DNA of 44,012 bases from Draconibacterium orientale (GTDB lineage Bacteria; Bacteroidota; Bacteroidia; Bacteroidales; JAADGE01). The DNA lies in assembly GCA_020721645.1 (NCBI GenBank), contig DYMH01000016.1:1-44012 (forward strand), read 5' to 3'. The notes under the pieces are model-generated. The model was not told where the DNA came from and ran no database searches. It saw only the letters and a list, made by a program, of their open reading frames with translations. Position 1 is the stretch's first letter. Each line of letters starts with the position of its first letter. Positions 25,255-34,421 of this stretch are shown piece after piece. The position numbers and the translations under genes were made by a program.

Positions 25255-27741
25255 TCACATCGGATCAACATTTATCGAAATCACCACACTTTTATATTTT
25301 TCATGGCTTTTGATAATATTAACAGAATCTGTCAGATATTTTTTTGCCTGCGGTGCCGATTTATCACGCTCGATTTTGAGCATGATATTTTTGATGTATT
25401 TATTCTGAATGCGCGATACAAGCGGATATTCGGGACCCAAAACACGATTTCCGAAAATTTGACGCAAGAGTTCTGCCGTTTTTTCCGATGCTTCGTTTAC
25501 CATTTTATAATCGCTGTGTTTCAACGAAATAACAATCAGGCGGAAAAAAGGCGGATATTTGAAATTTTTGCGAACCGCAAGTTCCGATTGAAAAAGTGCT
25601 TGATAATTATTTGTTTTAATATATTGTATAACCGCATTTTTAGGGTCGCCGGTTTGCAAAATCACCTTTCCTTGTTTTCCTTTGCGTCCCGCACGTCCGC
25701 TGACTTGCATCATCAATTGAAAACTTCTTTCATAAGCCCTGAAATCCGGAAAATTAAGCAGATTATCGGCATTCATAATTCCCACCACGCTCACTTTATC
25801 AAAATCCAAGCCTTTGGAAACCATTTGAGTACCGATAAGTATGTCGATATTGTGTTCTTCAAAATCGTTAATCATTCGTTGAAAGGAATTTTTGTTGCGT
25901 GTCGTGTCCGTATCCATGCGTGCCGTGCGTGCTGCGGGAAACAGTTCGGCAATTTCTTCTTCGATACGTTCCGTACCAAAACCTTTTGTACGCAAAGCCG
26001 TATCGCCGCAGGCTTTACAAGTGTGCGGCATTTCGTAGCCGTAGCCGCAATAATGGCACGTGAGCTGATTTGAATGTTTGTGATACGTAAGGCTGACCTC
26101 GCAATTCTCGCATTTCGGCACCCAGCCGCAGGTTTCGCATTCTGCCGAGGGCGAAAATCCACGCCGGTTTTGAAACAAAATCACTTGTTCGCCTTTTTTC
26201 AAAGCCTCATCGACGGCGTTAAATAAAATCGGTGTAAAATGCAATTTCATTTGCTTTTTGCGACGTGCTTCCGAAGTGTCGGCTGTAATAATTTCGGGCA
26301 GTTCGATGTTTTGATAACGATTCAATAATTCAACAAATCCGTACTTTCCTGCTTTGGCGTTGAAATAGCTTTCAATCGAAGGCGTAGCAGTTCCGAGCAG
26401 TACTTTTGCTTTGTGAATTTGTGCCAAAACAACAGCCAAATCGCGAGCATTGTAGCGAGGTGCAGGGTCGAATTGCTTGAAAGTGTTTTCGTGTTCTTCA
26501 TCAACAATTATCAAGCCTAAATTTGAAAACGGTAAAAATATTGATGAGCGAACGCCTAAAATAATCTGATACGCTTTGTTATTTGAATTTTCGGCTTCCA
26601 AATTATTCCAAATTTCGACACGTTCCGAATCGTTAAATTTGGAGTGATAAATGCCGATTTTATCACCGAAAATGGTTTTTAAGCGACCTGTTATTTGAGT
26701 TGTAAGAGCGATTTCCGGCAAAAGATACAATACTTGTTTGCCTTTTCGGATTTGCTCGTCTATCAGGCGAATGTAGATTTCTGTTTTGCCCGACGAGGTA
26801 ACTCCGTGCAGCAGAACGGTATCTTTTTGCTCGAATTGTTTCTGAATCTCGTCGAAAGCGGCGACTTGATATTCGTTCAAATCTTTCATTTGAAGTTCGG
26901 CAGTCTTTTTTTCGTTCAATCGCCCGATTTCTTTCGATTCCGAAACGAGATATTCGCGTTTCAGAAGTCCGTCGAGACTTGCAGGCGAGGCTTCTGCGTG
27001 TGCCAAAAAATCAGTACGTTTTATTTCGACAAAAGGTTTCAATCCTTCGAATTTATCGCTGCCGTATTTGCTCATCAACATAAAACTCATCAGCAGTTCG
27101 GCTTGTTTGGGAGCACGTTTCAGCGACTCGAGTGCTTCGGCAACTTCGATATCGGAATTTAGTTTATCCGAAAGTCTGATAAAATTTTCTTTTTTCGGTT
27201 TGAAAGTCTGCCGCATTTTTTCAGATGCTTCAATTGCACCTTTGTCGATAAGAGATTTTACGACAGGCAAAACATTAAATTCTGTTTTGTTTTGCAATTC
27301 GTTTATATTCAGCTTTTTGCTTTGTTTTATCAATCCCAAAACCAATTCTTCTTTTTCGGTTATTTCGAAATCCGAAAAATCGTCGTTTCCGGTGAGCAAA
27401 GTTTCGCTTTCGGGCTTCATTCCCGAAGGCAATGCAGCCTTGTAAACTTCGCCCAAAGGACACAAATAATAATCGGCTGTCCATTCCCAGAATCGAAACA
27501 TTTTGTCGGTGATAATCGGCACCGAATCGAGAACGGAAGATATTGATTTTGTGGTGTATATAGGTTTTTCGGAATGTATTTTCCTAACGATTCCGGTGTA
27601 GAAATTTTTTCGCCCAAATTGAACCACAACACGCTTTCCGACAGCAATTTCCGAAACAAATTCCGCCGGCACGGAATACGAAAAAAGTTGCGGCAGGGGC
27701 AAGGGAAGAATAATATCGGCGTATGTTATTGAATCGTTCAC
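25255..27741 (-). CDS. priA: Primosomal protein N' (replication restart helicase PriA)
   Basis: A 3'-5' helicase that reloads the replisome at stalled forks. The N-terminal DNA-binding part begins YADIILPLPLPQLFSYSVP. Walker A is GVTSSGKTEIYI, the DEAH-type box is DEEH, then FQNRRGFSPSAECETCGW starts the zinc domain with four C-x2-C pairs (CETC, CENC, CHYC, CKAC). Motifs GTERIEEEIAELFPAAR, IGTQMVSKGLDFDKV and QVSGRAGR complete the helicase. The frame opens at a TTG (27777); I prefer the GTG at 27741 because it puts the start close to YADIILPL as in other PriA proteins, giving 828 residues. It is transcribed alone, and repeat DNA fills its upstream region. Confidence 0.97.
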   Translation of the reverse strand: MNDSITYADIILPLPLPQLFSYSVPAEFVSEIAVGKRVVVQFGRKNFYTGIVRKIHSEKPIYTTKSISSVLDSVPIITDKMFRFWEWTADYYLCPLGEVYKAALPSGMKPESETLLTGNDDFSDFEITEKEELVLGLIKQSKKLNINELQNKTEFNVLPVVKSLIDKGAIEASEKMRQTFKPKKENFIRLSDKLNSDIEVAEALESLKRAPKQAELLMSFMLMSKYGSDKFEGLKPFVEIKRTDFLAHAEASPASLDGLLKREYLVSESKEIGRLNEKKTAELQMKDLNEYQVAAFDEIQKQFEQKDTVLLHGVTSSGKTEIYIRLIDEQIRKGKQVLYLLPEIALTTQITGRLKTIFGDKIGIYHSKFNDSERVEIWNNLEAENSNNKAYQIILGVRSSIFLPFSNLGLIIVDEEHENTFKQFDPAPRYNARDLAVVLAQIHKAKVLLGTATPSIESYFNAKAGKYGFVELLNRYQNIELPEIITADTSEARRKKQMKLHFTPILFNAVDEALKKGEQVILFQNRRGFSPSAECETCGWVPKCENCEVSLTYHKHSNQLTCHYCGYGYEMPHTCKACGDTALRTKGFGTERIEEEIAELFPAARTARMDTDTTRNKNSFQRMINDFEEHNIDILIGTQMVSKGLDFDKVSVVGIMNADNLLNFPDFRAYERSFQLMMQVSGRAGRKGKQGKVILQTGDPKNAVIQYIKTNNYQALFQSELAVRKNFKYPPFFRLIVISLKHSDYKMVNEASEKTAELLRQIFGNRVLGPEYPLVSRIQNKYIKNIMLKIERDKSAPQAKKYLTDSVNIIKSHEKYKSVVISINVDPM

Positions 27742-27919
27742 AAATACAAAGATGCAATTTGTTTTGTATTCGGGCAAACGATTGATTTTAAAAAATTGAT
27801 TAACAATTAATAACTGAGGTTTCGCAGTAAATATAAAAACTTAATTTTCAAAGAATTGTAAATTCATAAAAATTGTTTATTTATTGATATTCTGCAATTT
27901 AACAAATTCCAATTTGTAT

Positions 27920-27966
27920 AATGAAACGTCCATGATTTTGGCAAATCACAAAAGAATATGATTATT
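27920..27966 (-). repeat. Dispersed repeat upstream of priA (copy 2)
   Basis: The first 26 nt are identical to 8821-8846 upstream of rfaE1, and the following 20 nt are similar. The orientation relative to the minus-strand gene is the same in both cases. Confidence 0.65.
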
Positions 27967-28044
27967 CGATACAAGTAAAAATACGTTACAAAGCCCGCTA
28001 AATGTGCGGTTTTGCTGTCGCAAAAATATGTAGCCGAAATAAAA

Positions 28045-28181
28045 TATGAGTTCAGTTTAAAAAGTCGCATAGCGGTTATATATGCAAAATTTTTTGTCAT
28101 CAAAATACTGTAAAACAGTTAATTAGATAACCGCTTTGCGACTCTGATTCCAAAATTTGAGCTTTTTATACCAAACTCATA
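28045..28181. repeat. Large imperfect inverted repeat upstream of the DUF2795 gene
   Basis: 28045-28079 (TATGAGTTCAG to AGCGGTTAT) pairs with 28127-28181 (ATAACCGCTTTGCGAC to AACTCATA). The right arm carries about 19 extra nt, and the loop is about 47 nt. The outer 22 nt of the left arm recur as an exact inverted copy at 28901-28922. With the repeat at 27920 this makes up the recognisable content of the 530-nt spacer between priA and DUF2795. Confidence 0.7.
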
Positions 28182-28261
28182 TATATGTATATCAACCACA
28201 TGGAATGTTATAAAAAAAACAAAAATAATTTTAAATTTATACGGTAGTTTCATTTTTTTTA

Positions 28262-28269
28262 TATATTTG
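28262..28269 (+). promoter_or_regulatory. Bacteroidota-type -7 box (TATATTTG) for the DUF2795 gene
   Basis: An exact TAnnTTTG match lies 40 nt before the DUF2795 start codon, a normal leader length for this phylum. A clear -33 TTTG box at the usual spacing is not obvious. Confidence 0.55.
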
Positions 28270-28308
28270 CAGAAATAAGAAATTATAACTAATATAACAT
28301 TTTTCGAT

Positions 28309-28530
28309 ATGTATTGGACATTAGAATTGGCTTCAAAATTGGAAGATGCGCCGTGGCCCGCAACAAAAGATGAATTAATAGATTTTGCCATTCGTTCCGG
28401 AGCTCCGCTCGAAGTTATCGAAAATCTGCAAGAAATTGAAGATGAAGGTGAAATATATGAAAGCATCGAGGATATTTGGCCCGATTACCCAAGTAAGGAC
28501 GATTTCTTCTTTAACGAAGATGAGTATTAA
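28309..28530 (+). CDS. DUF2795 domain-containing protein
   Basis: A 73-residue acidic protein: MYWTLELASKLEDAPWPATK, then DELIDFAIRSGAPLEVIENL and QEIEDEGEIYESIEDIWPDY. The DUF2795 plan is visible (a short helix pair ending with the xPWPATKDELIDFA block) and this compact form is common across Bacteroidota. The role is unknown. It has its own promoter box upstream and a hairpin terminator right after the stop, so it is a one-gene unit that is probably well expressed. Confidence 0.9.
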   Translation: MYWTLELASKLEDAPWPATKDELIDFAIRSGAPLEVIENLQEIEDEGEIYESIEDIWPDYPSKDDFFFNEDEY

Positions 28531-28540
28531 ACTCTTTTTT

Positions 28541-28573
28541 AAAAAAATACGGACTTTAAGCCGTAATTTTTTT
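28541..28573 (+). terminator. Terminator of the DUF2795 gene
   Basis: TACGG and CCGTA form the stem around ACTTTAAG, with A-run before and a run of nine T after, starting 11 nt past the stop codon. Confidence 0.75.
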
Positions 28574-28604
28574 TTATAAACAAAAAAGGTTCTTCGTCAT
28601 TTTA

Positions 28605-29198
28605 TGTGGGTAAATTTTAAAGATAAGCATATAATTATCTGAATTTAAAGTATTTAGAACTTATTTTTAAGAATAATATAAGATTTGATTATTTTATGGC
28701 ACTTAATTCTACTTTAACAGATTAGTTTTAACACAGAGAAATTTTGTTACGCTAAGAAATAGATGAGCCGAGTATAAAAGGTATAAATGTTGAAAGTGAA
28801 AAGTGTAAAATTGTTCATAATCAGTAATTTATGTAAAGATGTAAATTTGACTTAAAGTCCTTATTTTCAGTACTATAACTTTATAAACTTTCTACTTTAT
28901 GACTTTTTAAACTGAACTCATAGATTGCTATTCAATATTTAAAAATCGGTTTTCAAGCCAAAGCTGTAAGAGGACACACAGAGGACACTGAGTTTTTAAA
29001 ACCGCAAAACGGTTTTATTCTATGTGAAATTCTGTGGATTCTCAAAACTGAAATCATATTAATTGTATTTGAGAAAAAAATCGGAATAAGTTAAAATGTA
29101 TGTAATAAATTAATTCTCTGTGTTTTAAATTTGTCAAAGTTGAATTAACTAACAGACAATAAACATCTTATCTTTAAGGCATCTTCAATTTACCCACA
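28605..29198. mobile_element. Possible MITE or IS relic with long inverted ends
   Basis: No gene lies in the 930 nt between the DUF2795 and carbonic-anhydrase-like genes. The ends match in inverted order: 28605-28627 (TGTGGGTAAATTTTAAAGAT) with 29167-29198, and further in 28703-28740 with 29114-29148 (TTAATTC..ACTTT..ACACAGAGAA type). The right arm is shorter by an internal deletion. The outer flank GGTTCTTCGTCA resembles ISL3-family ends, but the match across both sides is only partial and I see no target-site duplication. There is no transposase, so a non-autonomous element or decayed IS is inferred. Confidence 0.5.
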
Positions 29199-29464
29199 CT
29201 TTTTGACAATAGTTCTGTAAATATTTTTATTCTTTTAATAAACAGGAAATTACAAAATCTTTACTTTCAAACACAAACATCTGATAATTAAATGCATAAC
29301 GTATAATATAATTAAACTTTTGTAATTTTTAACGAACCATTGTTTTGACGAAGAGCCATTAAATTTAAATTACTATTTTAATTTTTAGAATTATAAACTA
29401 TCATTTTCAAAACACCGCATTGTTATTGATTTTTCAACAGAACAAAATTATAAAAAAATAGTGA

Positions 29465-30007
29465 ATGGAACGTTTGATAAAAATAGAAAAATCCGAAGAT
29501 ATTTTGGCGGAATATAAAAATACGCCTGTTTGTAAATTATTAGAATACCACAATTTAAATCGCCCTTTCGATACTTATATTAATGCCGAAATACTCATCG
29601 GAATGTGCATGGATAATCGCAAGCACATTCATATACCCGATAATTTTGCATACATCATACGCTCGGGCGGAGCAAATTTGCGATACAGCGAATTTAAAGT
29701 TTCGTATGCCATAGCCATTGGGCACGTTGCCCAAATTGCATTGATAGGGCACAATCATTGTGCCATGTCGAATTTAGTTTCCAGAAAAAATGAGTTTGTC
29801 GATGGACTGGTCAATACAGCAGGTTGGCAGCGGGAACAAGCCGAACAACATTTTATGAATTATGCACCGATGCACGAAATCGAAGACGAAAAAGATTTTA
29901 TTATCGGCGAAGCTCAACGTTTACGAAATAAATATCCAAAAGTGCAAATTGTGCCTTTGTTTTACTTGGTTGAAGATAATTTGTTGTATTTTATCAAAGA
30001 AAAATAA
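29465..30007 (+). CDS. Beta-carbonic-anhydrase-like protein
   Basis: A 180-residue protein with the zinc-site pattern of beta-class carbonic anhydrases: C-x-D-x-R in LIGMCMDNRKH and H-x-x-C in ALIGHNHCAMSN, with an RSGGANLRYSEFKVSYAIA segment between them that corresponds to the family's RNAGG region. It would hydrate CO2 to bicarbonate in the cytoplasm. Sequence outside these blocks is divergent, so another zinc-dependent role is possible. Its stop codon directly abuts the recQ stop on the other strand with no spacer. Confidence 0.78.
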   Translation: MERLIKIEKSEDILAEYKNTPVCKLLEYHNLNRPFDTYINAEILIGMCMDNRKHIHIPDNFAYIIRSGGANLRYSEFKVSYAIAIGHVAQIALIGHNHCAMSNLVSRKNEFVDGLVNTAGWQREQAEQHFMNYAPMHEIEDEKDFIIGEAQRLRNKYPKVQIVPLFYLVEDNLLYFIKEK

Positions 30008-31918
30008 TTACGAGGAAACCCAATGCAGATTTTTGCTTTCGGTATATTCAATTTTCTCATTATCCAAAAGCCAACGAACGACTTTAACGACCTTTTGCTC
30101 ATCGAATTTCAATAAATTTATGATTTCGGCAAGTGATTTTTCCGAAACATACAAGATTTTTTTTATATCCGAAAGAATTATATCAAATTCGTAATTGCTT
30201 AAATCCAACTCATTACGGCGTTTGCAAACATCACATTGCCCACAACGATATGTATTGTTTTCGCCAAAATAACTCAGCAGTATTTGGCTTCGGCATTTGG
30301 CGGTGCTTTCGGCATAATGAACCATGGCTTCGATACGTTTTGAGTAGCGGATTTTTCGATGTTCGTAGTTTTCGGGCGACAAGCGAAGATTTTTTTCATC
30401 TAAACGTTCTTCGGCAAAATAAATAAATGGCGTTTTTCGCTGCGGAGCATATTTGATGATGCCCGCTTCTTCTAATTTTTTAAGATACGCCGTAATTGTC
30501 AGCAAATCGACATTGGCTTGTTTGGCAAGATATTCTTCGTCGATGCTAACAAAATTTGAGAAAATTCCGGTGTAAGTTCTCAGCACAAGTTTGATAAAAT
30601 TATCGAATTTGGCATTGGCAACCTGAAATTTATACAAATTGTCGCGTTCGATGTCGAAAAATATTTTGGTCGGTGCAAAATCGTCTTCCGTAAAATCGAT
30701 GTACGATTCGTTTTGAAGAAATTTGATACTACTGAAAACCAATGAAATTGATAAATGAAATTTTGAGCAAAAATCGCGGATATTGAAAGCTTTAGTTTCG
30801 CCTTTGCCTTGTCCGATACCGATTTCGTAGTAATTAAAAAGCGAATAATAAACCTTTTTTATATCCTCTCGTTCAGGAAATGCCGAACGCATTCGCCTTT
30901 CGATATTCACTTTGTCGCTGTCCGAATACAAAAGCACTGCGTAGGCTGTTTTTTCATCTCTGCCGCCGCGTCCGGCTTCCTGAAAATATGCTTCGACCGA
31001 ATCGGGCAAATCAAGATGTACAACAAAGCGTACATCGGGTTTGTCAATTCCCATACCGAAAGCATTGGTGGATACTATGATACGGGTTCTGTTTTGTTTC
31101 CATTGGTCTTGTTTCCAATCTTTGAGTTTTGGGTCGATTCCCGCATGATAATAATCGGCAGAAATGCCGTTTTCGTTCAGAAACTTGGCTGTATCAAAAG
31201 TTTTTTTTCGATTTCTTACATATACAATTCCGCAACCCGGCACCGAATTGGTTATTTTTAGCAGATGTTTATTTTTATCTTCAACATTACGAACGATATA
31301 GACAAGATTTTTTCGTTCAAAACTTTTTTGAAACAGATTTTTTTCGCGAAAACCTAATTTTTCCTGAATATCATCGGCAACTTCCGGTGTGGCCGTGGCT
31401 GTTAAAGCAAGAAATGGCACCTTGGGTAGAAATTTTCGTAATTCGGCGATATTCAGATATGACGGGCGGAAATCGTAGCCCCACTGCGAAATGCAATGAG
31501 CTTCGTCCACAGCAATCAGATTAATTTTCATATCGGCGACCCGGGCAATGAAAATTGGAGTCGCAAGACGTTCGGGCGAAAGGTACAAAAATTTGTAAGC
31601 TCCGTAAACAGCATTGTTGAGAGTGATATCGATTTCGCGGGTACTCATTCCCGAATAAATTGCAGCGGCTTTAATGCCTCTTTTTTCAAGATTTTCAACC
31701 TGGTCTTTCATCAAAGCAATGAGCGGTGTGATAACCAAACAAATACCTTCGGCAGCCAAAGCCGGAACCTGAAAAATAATCGATTTCCCGCCGCCGGTGG
31801 GCAGTAATCCCAGAGTATCTTTTCCGGCATCGCCTACCGATTGGATAATATCTTCCTGCAACGCTCGAAATTCGGAATAGCCCCAGTATTTTGTCAGTAT
31901 TTGTGTGTATTTGCTCAA
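30008..31918 (-). CDS. recQ: ATP-dependent DNA helicase RecQ
   Basis: A 3'-5' repair helicase of about 636 residues with helicase core, zinc-binding and RQC winged-helix parts. Motifs: YWGYSEFRALQEDII (motif 0), LLPTGGGKSIIFQVPAL (I), VDEAHCISQWGYDFRPSY (II), LALTATATPEV (III), YYHAGIDPKLK, STNAFGMGIDKPDVRFVVHLD (V), QEAGRGGRD (VI), and the zinc cysteines in CRSQILLSYFG/CGQCDVC. There is no HRDC domain. The frame extends to a GTG at 32080, but the extra 54 residues come from repeat DNA and match nothing. The TTG at 31918 puts the start right before motif 0, though TTG is an uncertain choice. Confidence 0.95.
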   Translation of the reverse strand: MSKYTQILTKYWGYSEFRALQEDIIQSVGDAGKDTLGLLPTGGGKSIIFQVPALAAEGICLVITPLIALMKDQVENLEKRGIKAAAIYSGMSTREIDITLNNAVYGAYKFLYLSPERLATPIFIARVADMKINLIAVDEAHCISQWGYDFRPSYLNIAELRKFLPKVPFLALTATATPEVADDIQEKLGFREKNLFQKSFERKNLVYIVRNVEDKNKHLLKITNSVPGCGIVYVRNRKKTFDTAKFLNENGISADYYHAGIDPKLKDWKQDQWKQNRTRIIVSTNAFGMGIDKPDVRFVVHLDLPDSVEAYFQEAGRGGRDEKTAYAVLLYSDSDKVNIERRMRSAFPEREDIKKVYYSLFNYYEIGIGQGKGETKAFNIRDFCSKFHLSISLVFSSIKFLQNESYIDFTEDDFAPTKIFFDIERDNLYKFQVANAKFDNFIKLVLRTYTGIFSNFVSIDEEYLAKQANVDLLTITAYLKKLEEAGIIKYAPQRKTPFIYFAEERLDEKNLRLSPENYEHRKIRYSKRIEAMVHYAESTAKCRSQILLSYFGENNTYRCGQCDVCKRRNELDLSNYEFDIILSDIKKILYVSEKSLAEIINLLKFDEQKVVKVVRWLLDNEKIEYTESKNLHWVSS

Positions 31919-32022
31919 ATTTTCAGGTATTTTAAAATTTCTATTTAGTGTCTGAAAGAAAACTCGTAATTCGCTTTTATATTGTGCGATACAATAATAT
32001 TGCAAGCAGAATTTTTCCCGGA

Positions 32023-32119
32023 AACTCTGTGTAACTCCGTGAAAAAACTCTGTGTAACAATAAAATAACGTTTGTATCACAGAGTTACACGGAGTAAAAC
32101 ACAGAGGTGCACAGAGTTA
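32023..32119. repeat. ACACAGAG-type inverted repeats upstream of recQ
   Basis: Alternating copies of CTCTGTGTAACTCCGTG and its reverse form (CACAGAGTTACACGGAG) make a two-step hairpin. CTCCGTG pairs with CACGGAG outside and CTCTGTG with CACAGAG inside. The same ACACAGAG word appears in the 28.7 and 29.1 kb spacer. Confidence 0.7.
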
Positions 32120-32198
32120 TTCATACGCAAATTGTTACATAATTCATTAATATTCAAACTCTTGCACGTTTTCTTGCAAACACTATTTAGAGAAAATA

Positions 32199-32723
32199 TT
32201 ATTCTATTTTTAGTGGTCCCGCTTCAAGAATTTTCAATAAATCATTGAATATCTGTTTTTTATCTGAATTAATGGTCGAAAAGGCATTGTTCATTTTTTC
32301 GATTTCAAGAGTTGAGGCTTGTTGGTTTTCGAGGACGAAGCAATTTTCTATAACAGTAAATGCCTCAAAAGCTGTCAAAAAGTCAGTTTCTAAAAAAATA
32401 TCAACAAAAACTGAGAGCGAATCCCTGAAAACCAAGCCGGACATCCAGCAACCCGTCAATATTTCTTTACGAATAGTTATATAATTCACATTTTGTAAAG
32501 CCTCAATCAAAATAGGAACTGCAGAAATCTGCTTCAAAGAGCATAAAATATCGTTAATTTCGGATTTAATCGATTGGTTGTCAGACAAATGAAGGAGTTG
32601 AATCACCGATTTCAGCAATTCGGCATCGCCTTTTACTTTCACTGTTGCCAAAGCCGCCAAAACAGTGCTTTTGTGCTCCGAAAACAAGTGTTCGGTGATA
32701 ATTAATCTTTCTTTATTTTCCAT
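32199..32723 (-). CDS. HEAT-repeat-like protein of unknown function
   Basis: A 174-residue, almost fully helical protein without signal peptide. Helix pairs such as HKSTVLAALATVKVKGDAEL, LLKSVIQLLHLSDNQSIKSE and ISAVPILIEALQNVNYITIR look like HEAT/ARM repeats and suggest a binding scaffold; no catalytic motif is visible. The ATG at 32723 is used; the frame also has a TTG at 32732. It overlaps the end of cca by 11 nt, so the two are probably translated from one transcript. Confidence 0.7.
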   Translation of the reverse strand: MENKERLIITEHLFSEHKSTVLAALATVKVKGDAELLKSVIQLLHLSDNQSIKSEINDILCSLKQISAVPILIEALQNVNYITIRKEILTGCWMSGLVFRDSLSVFVDIFLETDFLTAFEAFTVIENCFVLENQQASTLEIEKMNNAFSTINSDKKQIFNDLLKILEAGPLKIE

Positions 32724-34131
32724 TTTTATCAATTTGTTTGTAACCTAATTTTTCGGCTTCTCGAAGCATTAATTCAAAAGCCGCTTGGTATGTATTTTCG
32801 ATAATTCCGTCCAAAATTGCATCTTTCACGGCATCTTTAATAATGCCAATGTCTTTGTTCGGATTCATATTGAAAGTGCTGATTATCAAATCACCGGTGA
32901 TTGGCGGCTGCCAATTTCGGACTTTATCTTTTTCTTCTACTTCTTTTAATTTTTGGCGAACAATTCTGAAATTTTCAAGAAATCGTTTTACTTTTTCTTC
33001 GTTTTTCGAAGTTATATCCGCTTCGCAAAGTGTCATCAAATCTTCGGTTTCATCTCCGGCATCAAACAGCAGGCGACGCAGGGCAGAATCCGAAACTTCT
33101 TCACTCACCAAAGCGATTGGGCGTAAATGAAGTCGTACCAATTTTTCGACATACTTCATTTTCTCGTTCATCGGCAGTTTCATGTTTCTAAAAATTTGCG
33201 TAACCATTTTACTGCCAACAAATTCGTGTGCATGAAAAGTCCAAATGCCATCAATAAATTTTTTGGTCGCCGGTTTTCCGATGTCGTGCAAAATGGCAGC
33301 CCAACGCAGCCACAAATTATCGGTTTTTGGGGCAATATTATCTAAAACTTTTAGAGTATGATAGAAATTATCTTTATGAAATTGCCCTGCAAGTTCTTCA
33401 ACACCCTTTAAATTCAATAATTCCGGGAAAATAATTTCCAAAAATCCGGCTTTGTCCAACAACAAAAAACCCATAGAAGGCACCGGCGAGAGAATGATTT
33501 TATTCAATTCATCTGCAATACGTTCTTTGGAAACAATTTTCAGTCGGTCTTTATTTTTTTTCAAAGAATCGAACGTTTCGTTGGCAATTTCGAAACCAAG
33601 TTGTGTTGAAAATCTAACGGCCCGCATCATTCGCAGAGGGTCGTCTGAAAAGGTGATGTCGGGGTCGAGCGGCGTGCGAATCAATTTGTTTTCGATGTCT
33701 TTCAGTCCGCCGAAAGGGTCGGTTAATTGACCGTAAGTTTCTTTATTGAGGCTTATTGCCATTGCATTAATCGTAAAATCGCGGCGATTTTGATCGTCTT
33801 CCAAAGTTCCGTTTTCCACAATCGGTTTTCGCGAATCGGGTGAATAGGATTCTTTCCGTGCGCCGACAAATTCGATATCTGCGTCCCGAAATTTCAGCGA
33901 AGCCGTTCCAAAACGTTTAAATACAGTAACTTGCGGTTTGTTTTTGATATTTTTTGCAACAGCTTTTGCCAAATCAATGCCGCTTCCGAGTACAACAATA
34001 TCAATGTCTTTATCCGAACGATTGAGAATGCAATCGCGAACAAATCCGCCGATTACAAAGGCTTTAACGCCGAGTGAATCTGCTGTTTCTGAAATTATTT
34101 TAAAAATAGGATTTTTTAGATATTCGTTCAC
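32713..34131 (-). CDS. cca: CCA tRNA nucleotidyltransferase / poly(A) polymerase family with HD domain
   Basis: Adds or repairs the 3' CCA of tRNA. It has the class II nucleotidyltransferase head with GGFVRD, the metal-binding DIDIVVLGSG, RRDFTINAMAISL and LIRTPLDPDITFSDDPLRMMRA, then RIADELNKIIL, and a C-terminal HD phosphohydrolase domain (WAAILHDIGKPATK, FHAHEFVGSKM). The length of 472 residues fits the Bacteroidota form with HD domain. The frame begins with a TTG at 34167; the GTG at 34131 (NEYLKNPIFKIISETAD) matches the usual N-terminus better. It is followed by the overlapping HEAT-like gene. Confidence 0.93.
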   Translation of the reverse strand: MNEYLKNPIFKIISETADSLGVKAFVIGGFVRDCILNRSDKDIDIVVLGSGIDLAKAVAKNIKNKPQVTVFKRFGTASLKFRDADIEFVGARKESYSPDSRKPIVENGTLEDDQNRRDFTINAMAISLNKETYGQLTDPFGGLKDIENKLIRTPLDPDITFSDDPLRMMRAVRFSTQLGFEIANETFDSLKKNKDRLKIVSKERIADELNKIILSPVPSMGFLLLDKAGFLEIIFPELLNLKGVEELAGQFHKDNFYHTLKVLDNIAPKTDNLWLRWAAILHDIGKPATKKFIDGIWTFHAHEFVGSKMVTQIFRNMKLPMNEKMKYVEKLVRLHLRPIALVSEEVSDSALRRLLFDAGDETEDLMTLCEADITSKNEEKVKRFLENFRIVRQKLKEVEEKDKVRNWQPPITGDLIISTFNMNPNKDIGIIKDAVKDAILDGIIENTYQAAFELMLREAEKLGYKQIDKNGK

Positions 34132-34421
34132 CTTGTTTTTGCGTTTTGTATCAAATTTGAGAGGCAAAAGTACAATTTATCGAATTAAAACGGAAACTGA
34201 AAACAAGATTTAGCAATTTCGGACTTAATGACATATTGAAATATGTGAATGAATGAAAATATCTGTCGAAATGACTTGAAAATTAAAAAAAATCGCTTCT
34301 TTTGCAAAAAAAAAATGACGGTACGCAATTTGTAATTTCAAAATTCGGTTTGGGGAATTTATCGTTTACCAATACAGAGTTCAATAATTTTTCAATTTTA
34401 TTTATCATTTAATCAAATCCC

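Noticed and set aside
25222-26073. A 283-codon frame on the + strand
   Set aside because: It is entirely antisense to priA, whose zinc cysteines and helicase motifs are certain, and its translation matches no family.
28589-29213. A complete ISL3-type insertion sequence
   Set aside because: The end sequence is only suggestive, there is no transposase frame and no target-site duplication, so it is kept only as a possible MITE.
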